Shown in pieces: positions 1 to 5,622 of a DNA stretch of 9,875 nt (position 1 is its first letter; each line of letters opens with the position of its first letter). Origin of the DNA: DASQPR01 sp035263025 (GTDB lineage Bacteria > Actinomycetota > Actinomycetes > Mycobacteriales > Micromonosporaceae); contig DATFRR010000079.1 in NCBI GenBank assembly GCA_035263025.1, positions 1 through 9,875 of the forward strand. The letters are read 5' to 3'. Under the pieces are notes generated by a model that saw nothing but the letters and a program-made list of their open reading frames with translations, did no database searches and was not told where the DNA came from. Made by a program: the position numbers and the translations under genes.

Positions 1-77
1 CTCATCGTCCGGTACCCCTGCTGCAGCGTGAGTGGTGCGGTCGCAAGCGATCCGCGGAGATCTGTCGCACCGCGCAC
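1..77. other. Left-edge region downstream of the MalG-like permease
   Basis: This short stretch follows the stop codon of the minus-strand permease. On the minus strand an ATG lies at positions 5–3, preceded by an AGGGG-like sequence about 9 nt away, so a further gene of the transport operon could begin here and run off the left edge. Only two codons are visible, so this cannot be tested from the window. The region also contains the imperfect stem-loop described separately. Confidence 0.3.
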
Positions 78-80
78 TCA
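29..80 (-). terminator. Imperfect stem-loop after the permease gene, possible weak terminator
   Basis: TGAGTG at 29–34 pairs exactly with CACTCA at 75–80. After a small internal loop, GCGGT at 37–41 pairs with ACCGC at 69–73. The interior holds a second small hairpin (TCGC-AA-GCGA, 41–50), which partly competes with the outer stem. The stem overlaps the permease stop codon at 78–80 and there is no clear U-tract on the minus strand. It may be a weak terminator or a 3'-end stabiliser, but chance pairing in GC-rich DNA cannot be excluded. Confidence 0.25.
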
Positions 81-974
81 GCCCTTGACACCGGTCAGCG
101 TGACGCCTTGAACGAACGCCTTCTGCGCGAAGAAGAACAGCACAAGAATCGGCGCAACGGTGATGACGGCCGCCGCCATGATGAGATTCCACTCGACGTT
201 GTGCAGGCCGTGGAACGACGCGAGCGCGAACGACAGCGTCCAGTTGCTTCGGTTCTCGCTCGTATACAGATAGGGCCCGTAGTAGTCGTTCCAGCACTGG
301 AAGAACATGAACATCGAGGCGGCCGCGATGCCCGGCCGCGCCATCGGAACCACGACGCGCAGCAACGCGCCCCACTCGCCGGCGCCGTCGATCCGCGCGG
401 CGTCGAGGTACTCGTCCGGGATCGTGACCATGAACTGCCGCAACAGGAAGATGGAGAACGCGTCGCCGAGCAGGTTCGGCAGGATCAGCGGCCACAGCGT
501 GCCGGTCAGGTGGAAGTTCGCCCACCACAGGTACAGCGGCACGGTGGTGATCTGCGGTGGCAGCAGCATCATGCAGATGATGACGAGGAACACCACATTG
601 CGGCCGCGCCACCGGAGCTTCGCCAACGCGTACGCCGCCGGAATGCTGGACACCAGCATGAAGCCGGTGGCGAGGCAGGCGTACAACAACGTGTTGAGCA
701 GGTAGCGGCCCATGTCCAGCTTGCGGAAGACATCGAGGTAGTTGCCGAAATGCCAGTGTGTCGGCCAGTAGTTGCTGGTCAGCGACTGCTGGTCCGACAT
801 GAACGACGTCAGCACGATGAAGGCGACGGGTGCGAGCGCGCACACCGCGATCGCGATCCCGATCGAGTGTCGCGCCACGAAATACAGCAGGCCGTCTCGC
901 CGGGCGCGCCGGACTGGACTCGGCCTCGGTTCGGCGACTTGCGTCGTGGCCGACGCGGCGGTGACGGCGGTCAT
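78..974 (-). CDS. Carbohydrate ABC transporter permease, MalG-like (CUT1)
   Basis: This is an inner-membrane subunit of a binding-protein-dependent sugar importer; with its partner permease it forms the channel. The 298-residue protein has a typical length. An Arg/Pro-rich cytoplasmic tail (1–35) precedes six predicted membrane segments near 36–58, 91–117, 126–149, 158–179, 213–232 and 262–284. The permease signature that docks the ATPase coupling helix is seen at 188–210, with DAA at 191–193, G197 and P210 (EAA-x3-G-x9-I-x-LP type, with D for E). The ATG at 974 is preceded by GGAG seven bases upstream. It lies 25 nt downstream of the other permease's stop, so the two are surely co-transcribed. 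The substrate cannot be told from the sequence; family sugars include maltose, other oligosaccharides and glycerol phosphate. Confidence 0.93.
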   Translation of the reverse strand: MTAVTAASATTQVAEPRPSPVRRARRDGLLYFVARHSIGIAIAVCALAPVAFIVLTSFMSDQQSLTSNYWPTHWHFGNYLDVFRKLDMGRYLLNTLLYACLATGFMLVSSIPAAYALAKLRWRGRNVVFLVIICMMLLPPQITTVPLYLWWANFHLTGTLWPLILPNLLGDAFSIFLLRQFMVTIPDEYLDAARIDGAGEWGALLRVVVPMARPGIAAASMFMFFQCWNDYYGPYLYTSENRSNWTLSFALASFHGLHNVEWNLIMAAAVITVAPILVLFFFAQKAFVQGVTLTGVKG

Positions 975-999
975 GACGTTGCTCCGTCAGGTCGGTCGG

Positions 1000-2037
1000 T
1001 CATGACGCCCCCTCGGTGAATGCGCGGGATCGGCGCAGCAGCACCGCGATGACGGCGAGCGTGACGAGGAAGAGCACGATCGCGAGCGCGTTGGCGTAAC
1101 CGAGCAGGTTCTGCGGGAACCCCGCCTGGTAGAGATACAGCGGGTAGGTCAGCGTCGACTCCTGTGGGTAGCCGAAGCTGCCCGACGCTCCGCCCCCAAC
1201 GGTCGCCTGGCCGGATGCGGCCGCGGCAGCGACCGCTGCCTCGGTGAAGAACGACAGGGTCGCGATGATGCCGGTGATCGAGATGAACAGCACGACCGGG
1301 GCGATGGTCGGCAACGTGACGTTGCGGAAGCGCTGCCACGCGTTCGCGCCGTCGATCGACGCCGCTTCGTAGAGGCTCAGCGGCACGTCGAGCAACGCGG
1401 CCAGGAAGATCACCATCGTGTTGCCGATGCCCCACATGGACAGCAGCACCAGCGACGGCTTGGACCACGACGGCGAGTTGAACCAGAGCGGCCCGTCGAT
1501 GCCGAACTTGCTGAGCAGCGTGTCCACCGGACCCACGCCGGGCTTCAGCACGTAGACGAACGCCAGCACGCCGGCCACCGTCGGAATCATCGCGGGCAGA
1601 TAGAACACCGTGCGATAGAACGACGAGCTGCGCCGGAACTTGCTGAGCAGCATGGCGCTGCCGAGTCCGGTGAGGATCTGCGCCGGCACCATGACGAGCA
1701 CGAACCACAGGGTGTTCCAGGCCGCGGTCCGTACGAACGGGTCCTGGAAGAGGTACCGATAGTTGCCGAGACCGAACCACGTGCCCGGCGCGTCGAGAAT
1801 GCCGAACTTGTGCAGCGACGAGTTCAGCGCGACGCCCAGCGGGAAGATCAGGAAGATCGCGATGCCGAGCAGCGCGGGTGCCATGAATGACGTGACGGTC
1901 AGGTAGTGCCGTCTGGTACGCCGTCGACGCGAGGCGGCCGGACCCGGCGTGACGGTGCTCGACCCGGGCGCGGTCACGCCGGGCCGCCGGCGCGGCCGGG
2001 CTAACCCGGGCCGCGCCGACGCGTCGGTGGCGGACAT
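1000..2037 (-). CDS. Carbohydrate ABC transporter permease, MalF-like (CUT1)
   Basis: This is the second membrane subunit of the sugar importer. Of its 345 residues, the first 43 or so are a Pro/Arg/Ser-rich cytoplasmic extension ending in a basic cluster (RRRRTRRH, 37–44). Six membrane segments are predicted near 48–72, 107–131, 143–165, 195–217, 246–268 and 316–334. A classic EAA loop lies at 224–243 (EAASIDGANAW, then NVTLP), which contacts the ATPase. The loop between the last two segments carries an Ala/Gly-rich stretch at about 267–289, followed by YPQESTL, a variant of the GGPxxSTL loop usual in this family. The ATG at 2037 sits 4 nt after the binding-protein stop, with GGGA a few bases upstream, so translation is probably coupled. 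Confidence 0.93.
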   Translation of the reverse strand: MSATDASARPGLARPRRRPGVTAPGSSTVTPGPAASRRRRTRRHYLTVTSFMAPALLGIAIFLIFPLGVALNSSLHKFGILDAPGTWFGLGNYRYLFQDPFVRTAAWNTLWFVLVMVPAQILTGLGSAMLLSKFRRSSSFYRTVFYLPAMIPTVAGVLAFVYVLKPGVGPVDTLLSKFGIDGPLWFNSPSWSKPSLVLLSMWGIGNTMVIFLAALLDVPLSLYEAASIDGANAWQRFRNVTLPTIAPVVLFISITGIIATLSFFTEAAVAAAAASGQATVGGGASGSFGYPQESTLTYPLYLYQAGFPQNLLGYANALAIVLFLVTLAVIAVLLRRSRAFTEGAS

Positions 2038-2041
2038 GTAG

Positions 2042-3379
2042 CTATCCCGCTATCGCTAGGGCTTGGTTTATCTGGGTATCCAGTTGTGTCAGGCCGGCGG
2101 CCAGGTTCGGCACCTTGCCCGCCTGCCACTTGTCGACGAACGCGCCCATGTCGTCCTGGTAGGTCGTGCCAGCGCCGCTCGGTGGCGTGGTCGACGTCGC
2201 CGGGTTCGACGAGATCTGCAGGAACACCTTGAAATTCGGATCGGCGGACAGGTTCGGCGACTTCAGCGCGGAGAACGTGGTGGGTACGTTCTTGATGCCG
2301 TTGGCGAGCTTGACCATGGCGTCGGTGTTCGTCGTGAGGTACTTAATGAACTCCCACGCCGCCTCGGGGTTCTTCGAACCGCGCGAGATGCCGATGACGT
2401 TGCCGGTGATGTAGCCCGAGCCGTAGGCGGATGCCCGGTCGGCGGATACCGGCATCGGCGCCACGCCGTAGTCCACCTTGGACTCGTCCGCCTGGATCGA
2501 CGCGATGCGCCACTCGCCGTCCATGTTGATGGCGAGCTTGCCGGCCTCGAACGCGTTCTGCGCACTGAACTCGTCGCCGAAGCTCGCCTCGAACTTCGTG
2601 AGCTTGGCGTAGCCGTACCAGTCGACGAGCTGCTTCTGCCAGGTGAGCAGCTGCTGCCACGCCGGGTCGGTACCGATCGCGGACTTGCCGTCATCGGTCA
2701 ACCACTTCGCGCCAACCATCGGGGCAAAATGCGAGGCGGAGTTCTCGTACTGGCCGAACAGCGGGTCCCATCCGGCGACCTTGATCGACCCGTCCGGGTT
2801 GAACTTCGTGAGCGCCTTCGCGTCGGCGGCCAGTTCGTCGAGTGTCTTCGGCGGAGCCGCGATGCCGGCCGCGGCAAACATTGTCTTGTTGTAGTAGATG
2901 CCGTAGGCGTCGTTGAGGAACGGCATCGTGCAGCGCTTGCCGTTGTATTGCGTGTAGTTGAGCACCGGAGTCGGGATGTCCGACAGGTTGATCTTGTCAC
3001 GCTTGATGTACGGCGTGAGGTCCTGCCACGCGCCCGACTGGCAGAACTTGCCGACGATGTCGGTGGAGAACGACAGGCCGACGTCCGGTCCGCCGCCGGC
3101 CGCGATCGCCTGCGTCATCTTCTCGTCGTCCTGACCGTCCTTCACGGTCACATGGATCTTCGGGTGAGATGCCTCGAAGTCACTGACGACGCCCTGGATC
3201 GCCGCGGACTCGCGGTCGGTGAAGAAGTGCCAGAACGTGATGTCACCCGATGCCTGCGAGCCCGGGGAGGCGATCGGCTTGGTCGGGTGGCTGCTTGGCG
3301 TACAAGCAGCGATGGCGAGCAACGCCATGGCGATGGCGGCCGCGCCGGCAAGACGCGTTGGCCGCGGGTGAGGCTTCAT
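2042..3379 (-). CDS. Extracellular sugar-binding lipoprotein of an ABC importer (SBP family 1)
   Basis: This protein captures the sugar outside the membrane and delivers it to the two permeases. A lipoprotein signal peptide is clear: positive residues at 1–9, a hydrophobic stretch at 10–25 and lipobox IAAC with Cys26 as the lipid-anchored residue, followed by a Ser/Pro/Thr-rich linker (27–45). The mature part starts with ITFWHFF (47–53), typical of cluster-1 binding proteins. The hinge-region pattern YGIYYNKTMFAAAGI then PPKTLDEL (159–183) is also present. Other features are GKLAINMDGEW (280–290), a usual strand near the ligand cleft, and AAWEFIKYLT (340–349). Cys113 and Cys150 could form a disulphide. 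Length (445 aa) is normal. The ATG at 3379 has GGAG six bases upstream. The ligand is not predictable, though the aromatic residues (W50, Y159, W204, W290) suit sugar stacking. Confidence 0.95.
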   Translation of the reverse strand: MKPHPRPTRLAGAAAIAMALLAIAACTPSSHPTKPIASPGSQASGDITFWHFFTDRESAAIQGVVSDFEASHPKIHVTVKDGQDDEKMTQAIAAGGGPDVGLSFSTDIVGKFCQSGAWQDLTPYIKRDKINLSDIPTPVLNYTQYNGKRCTMPFLNDAYGIYYNKTMFAAAGIAAPPKTLDELAADAKALTKFNPDGSIKVAGWDPLFGQYENSASHFAPMVGAKWLTDDGKSAIGTDPAWQQLLTWQKQLVDWYGYAKLTKFEASFGDEFSAQNAFEAGKLAINMDGEWRIASIQADESKVDYGVAPMPVSADRASAYGSGYITGNVIGISRGSKNPEAAWEFIKYLTTNTDAMVKLANGIKNVPTTFSALKSPNLSADPNFKVFLQISSNPATSTTPPSGAGTTYQDDMGAFVDKWQAGKVPNLAAGLTQLDTQINQALAIAG

Positions 3380-3476
3380 GGCCGTACTCCAATCGAGCGG
3401 GATCTGCGGGGTGGACGGGGATTGCGTCAGGCGGTTCGGGGGCGGGCGGAGCGGTGCGATGGTTCTAGTGGTGCGG
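3380..3476 (-). other. 97-nt gap between the ROK regulator and the binding-protein gene
   Basis: On the minus strand this gap separates the regulator's stop codon from the binding-protein start. It holds the binding-protein ribosome site (TTGGAG, ending six bases before the ATG). I see no convincing -10/-35 pair and no strong hairpin. The transport genes may therefore be read through from the regulator's promoter, or from a weak promoter that the sequence does not reveal. Confidence 0.4.
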
Positions 3477-4676
3477 TCATTGGCGATGGTTGTGCTGTAC
3501 GGAGCGGATCAGGTCTTCACGAACGCGTTCCAACCCGGCGTCGATCGCGCCGAGCAGAACGGGATCGTCGGTCACGCCGGTGGTGGCGATGGTCGCCTCG
3601 AGCGGACCGCTGGCGCGCAACGCGACCGTGGTGGCGTCGCGCAGGCGGTCGCCGCCGGCCCGGCCGACCGTGCCGGCGAGGACGATCAGCGACGGGTCCA
3701 GCACCGCGACCACGGTGGCCGCGGCGATCGCGACGCGCTGGGCGAGTGCGGCAAGGAACGCGGCGCCGCCGGCCTTGACGGCGGCGGCCGGGTCGGTCGC
3801 TCGCACTCCGTGCTGAGCGGCGAGCGCGACGACCGCCGGGCCGGCGAGCACGCTGTGCAGATCCGGCGCGTCCCGGAGCAACGTGCGGGCGCCCGGCAGA
3901 CCGAGTGGCATGTAGCCGATCTCGCCGGCACCGCCACGCGAGCCACGCAACAACGTGCCGCCGAGATCGATGGCGAGCCCGAGGCCGTAGTCGATCCACA
4001 GCAGCGCGAACGCGTCGGCGCCGCGCGCGACACCGTGCCGTCGTTCCGCGATGGCCGCCAGGTTCACGTCGTTGTCCACCTCCACGGTCGCGCCGAGCCG
4101 CCGGCGGAGCCGCGACACGAGTCCCGCGCGGCCGAGCCCGGGCACGTCCACGTGATGGATGGCGTCGGTGGTCGGGTCGTAGGAGCCGGGTACGCCAAGG
4201 TGTGTGTGCCGGATCCGGTCGGGCGCAAGGCCGGCGTCCCGGCACACCGAGTGCAGGGCCTTCACGAGCGCATCGGCGGGTTCGGCGACGTCCAGTCCGA
4301 CAACGCGTTCGTGTCGCGCCCGCGTCGCGCCGGACAGGTCGGTGACGGCGAGCGCGACCTCAGGCTGGCGGCCGGTTTCGCGCACCGAGAGGGCCGCGGC
4401 GTACGCGCCGTCGGGGTTCGTCGCGTAGATCTCGGCGTTTGGCCCGGGGCCGCCGCTAGTGTGTCCGGTGACGATGGCGAGGTCGGCCGACACGAGCGTG
4501 CGGAGCACCTCGGAGGTGGTCGGCTTGGACAGGCCGGTGAGTTCCCGGATGTCCGACCGTGTGAGCGGTCCGCGGCTGAGCAAGTGGGCGAGCACGGCAC
4601 TGGTATTCATGGCCCGGAGCAGCTTCGCCGATCCGGACAGGCGTTCCACCGACGTACTCATCAATCCCATAGACAC
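3477..4676 (-). CDS. ROK-family transcriptional regulator of the sugar ABC operon
   Basis: This is a sugar-responsive repressor of the NagC/Mlc/XylR type, very likely controlling the adjacent transporter genes. A winged helix-turn-helix lies at about 24–73, with the recognition-helix region GLSKPTTSEVLRTLVS (48–63). The rest is a ROK fold: GVPGSYDP (161–168), a sugar-site motif VDNDVNLAA (200–208) and GGAGEIGY (248–255). Two usual ROK features are missing. The DxGxT phosphate motif expected near 95–115 is degenerate, as in non-kinase regulators. The zinc site (H in GEIGH plus CxCGxxGC) is absent: the His is Tyr255 and the only cysteine is C145. The start is uncertain. The longest frame begins with GTG at 4676; ATG at 4670 or 4661 are equally good. 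Confidence in the family is high. Confidence 0.93.
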   Translation of the reverse strand: MSMGLMSTSVERLSGSAKLLRAMNTSAVLAHLLSRGPLTRSDIRELTGLSKPTTSEVLRTLVSADLAIVTGHTSGGPGPNAEIYATNPDGAYAAALSVRETGRQPEVALAVTDLSGATRARHERVVGLDVAEPADALVKALHSVCRDAGLAPDRIRHTHLGVPGSYDPTTDAIHHVDVPGLGRAGLVSRLRRRLGATVEVDNDVNLAAIAERRHGVARGADAFALLWIDYGLGLAIDLGGTLLRGSRGGAGEIGYMPLGLPGARTLLRDAPDLHSVLAGPAVVALAAQHGVRATDPAAAVKAGGAAFLAALAQRVAIAAATVVAVLDPSLIVLAGTVGRAGGDRLRDATTVALRASGPLEATIATTGVTDDPVLLGAIDAGLERVREDLIRSVQHNHRQ

Positions 4677-4688
4677 CTATCGATTAGG
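4676..4688. promoter_or_regulatory. Candidate operator at the start of the ROK regulator gene
   Basis: CCTATCGATTAGG is an interrupted inverted repeat (CCTA / TAGG arms around TCGAT, with an ATCGAT core at 4679–4684). It overlaps the furthest possible GTG start of the regulator, a normal place for an autoregulatory ROK operator. The arms are short, so the assignment is tentative. Confidence 0.3.
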
Positions 4689-4974
4689 CAACCTGTCTGA
4701 CTATTGGGCGACACCGTACGGCTGTTGAAGCTGCCTGTCAATGGCCTGTGCGGTGGCTCCGCGGTGGTCGGCACAAGGGCCTTCAGACGATGCCCGTCGG
4801 GCGGCGGTGCCGCGGATTTGTCGCCCTCAATGGGCGGTATCGGCCACGAACGACCCGACGGTACGGCGTGCCGTCGTTGTGGACGGAGCGCATTGGACGG
4901 ATCGATGACCTCTAATGTGGACACGCAATCCCGATATCCTGGACGCCTCGGTCAAATCGTGGCACCGTGGACTC
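4689..4974. other. Divergent intergenic region between the ROK and PadR regulators
   Basis: About 290 nt without a convincing gene; it must hold the promoters of both regulators. On the minus strand, TTCAAC (4729–4724) and AATAGT (4705–4700), 18 nt apart, form a weak candidate promoter for the ROK gene. On the plus strand, TATCCT (4935–4940) is a possible -10 for the PadR gene but has no good -35. CCTGT occurs three times (4692, 4734 and about 4745). A 6-bp inverted repeat lies at 4856–4876. Open frames crossing the region lack ribosome sites and family features. Confidence 0.4.
4856..4876. repeat. 6-bp inverted repeat upstream of the PadR gene
   Basis: CGACGG (4856–4861) and CCGTCG (4871–4876) are exact reverse complements separated by 9 nt. 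The element lies about 100 nt before the PadR start. It could be an operator half-site pair or a small hairpin; in DNA this GC-rich a chance origin is also possible. Confidence 0.3.
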
Positions 4975-5490
4975 ATGCCAGAGTCTGGAGTAAATGCGAC
5001 AGCGGCTGCCCTGCTCGGGCTGCTGCACGATGGTCCGATGACCGGTGGTCAGTTGATGGCCGAGGCCGAACGCAGGCTCGGCTCCTATTGGTCGATGACG
5101 CGCAGCCAGGTCTACCGCGAGCTGCCCGCGTTGGCGGACATGGGCTACGTCCGGATGGGCCGGCCGGGGCCACGCTCCAGCCAGCCGTATTCGATCACGC
5201 CGGCCGGCCGCCGCGCGTTCTCGCGATGGCTGAACGAGGAGCCGGCGCGCGAGGCGGTGCGGAACCCGGTCGTGTTGCGGGCCGCGTTCGGCAAGTTGCA
5301 GAGCCCGTCGTCGCTGGCCACCGCGTACGCGGACGCGACCAGCTATCACACGCAGGCGCTCGCGGACCTTCGTGAGTCGGTCAAGACAATGCGGAAGGAC
5401 GGCGAGAACTTCGCCGCCGCCGCGCAGGAGTTCGCGATCGGCTATCACAAGGCCGTACTCGCCTGGCTGAAGACCGCCCCCACGAAGTAA
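4975..5490 (+). CDS. PadR-family transcriptional regulator
   Basis: This is a small winged helix-turn-helix DNA-binding protein; PadR proteins usually repress detoxification, efflux or lineage-specific genes in response to a small ligand. From the ATG at 4975 it has 171 residues. The N-terminal PadR domain (about 7–86) shows AALLGLLHDGPMTGGQLM, then SMTRSQVYRELPALADMGYV (the recognition helix and start of the wing) and YSITPAGRRAFSRWL, all standard PadR landmarks. The C-terminal part (about 88–171) is mostly helical and would form the dimerisation domain of the Vir_act_alpha_C type. An in-frame ATG at 4915 would add 20 residues without family resemblance, so I prefer 4975. The ribosome site there is poor (only GTGG upstream). 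No efflux or enzyme partner is adjacent; the next gene is prfB, 132 nt downstream. Confidence 0.88.
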   Translation: MPESGVNATAAALLGLLHDGPMTGGQLMAEAERRLGSYWSMTRSQVYRELPALADMGYVRMGRPGPRSSQPYSITPAGRRAFSRWLNEEPAREAVRNPVVLRAAFGKLQSPSSLATAYADATSYHTQALADLRESVKTMRKDGENFAAAAQEFAIGYHKAVLAWLKTAPTK

Positions 5491-5556
5491 CTCTTCGCCG
5501 CTCGCAGGTTGGCCTGGCGTATCACGTTCAGGGCAGGTGCGCCGACCATCGGTCCA

Positions 5557-5592
5557 GGCGCTTCGACTAGCTATAGCGCCGGGCGCTTCGAC
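5557..5592 (+). repeat. 11-bp direct repeat upstream of prfB
   Basis: GGCGCTTCGAC occurs exactly at 5557–5567 and again at 5582–5592, with starts 25 bp apart. The second copy contains the TTCGAC that fits as the -35 element of prfB. Between the copies lies an 8-bp palindrome, GCTATAGC (5570–5577). This may be a pair of binding sites or a duplicated promoter segment. Confidence 0.6.
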
Positions 5593-5614
5593 ACGTAATC
5601 CCAAACAGTACTGT
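5587..5614 (+). promoter_or_regulatory. Predicted prfB promoter giving a leaderless mRNA
   Basis: TTCGAC (5587–5592) as -35 and TACTGT (5609–5614) as -10 are separated by 16 nt. Transcription would start near 5621–5623, coinciding with the GTG start of prfB. No Shine-Dalgarno sequence precedes that GTG, which agrees with a leaderless message, common in actinomycetes. This is a motif reading only. Confidence 0.5.
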
Positions 5615-5616
5615 TG
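5605..5616. promoter_or_regulatory. Perfect 12-bp palindrome over the prfB -10 element
   Basis: AACAGTACTGTT is identical to its own reverse complement and covers the predicted -10 hexamer TACTGT, ending 6 bp before the GTG start. A dimeric regulator bound here would block RNA polymerase. The neighbouring PadR protein is a natural candidate, but the palindrome is not seen upstream of the PadR gene itself, where autoregulation would be expected. Confidence 0.5.
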
Positions 5617-5622
5617 TTGTTT

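Noticed and set aside
998..1003. ATGA overlap at the end of the MalF-like gene as a possible start for the next permease
   Set aside because: The ATG at 1003 is not in the frame of the MalG-like gene; the ATG at 974, with GGAG seven bases upstream, is.
2063..3778. 571-codon plus-strand open frame opposite the binding-protein gene
   Set aside because: A long Arg/Val-rich mirror frame of high-GC coding DNA, with no family features. The minus-strand frame has a lipobox, a ribosome site and full family similarity.
3378..4700. 440-codon plus-strand open frame opposite the ROK gene
   Set aside because: Antisense frame caused by GC-rich codon use; no recognisable domain and no ribosome site.
4661..4924. 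87-codon minus-strand frame in the divergent intergenic region
   Set aside because: Pro/Arg-rich, overlaps the ROK start in another frame, no ribosome site and no similarity that I recognise.
4915..4974. Upstream ATG extending the PadR protein by 20 residues
   Set aside because: The added residues do not resemble PadR N-termini, and the ATG at 4975 begins a standard PadR start. Kept as a minor possibility only.
4704..5375. 223-codon plus-strand open frame crossing the intergenic region and the PadR gene
   Set aside because: Its second half overlaps the PadR gene in another frame, and its first half has no family features or ribosome site.
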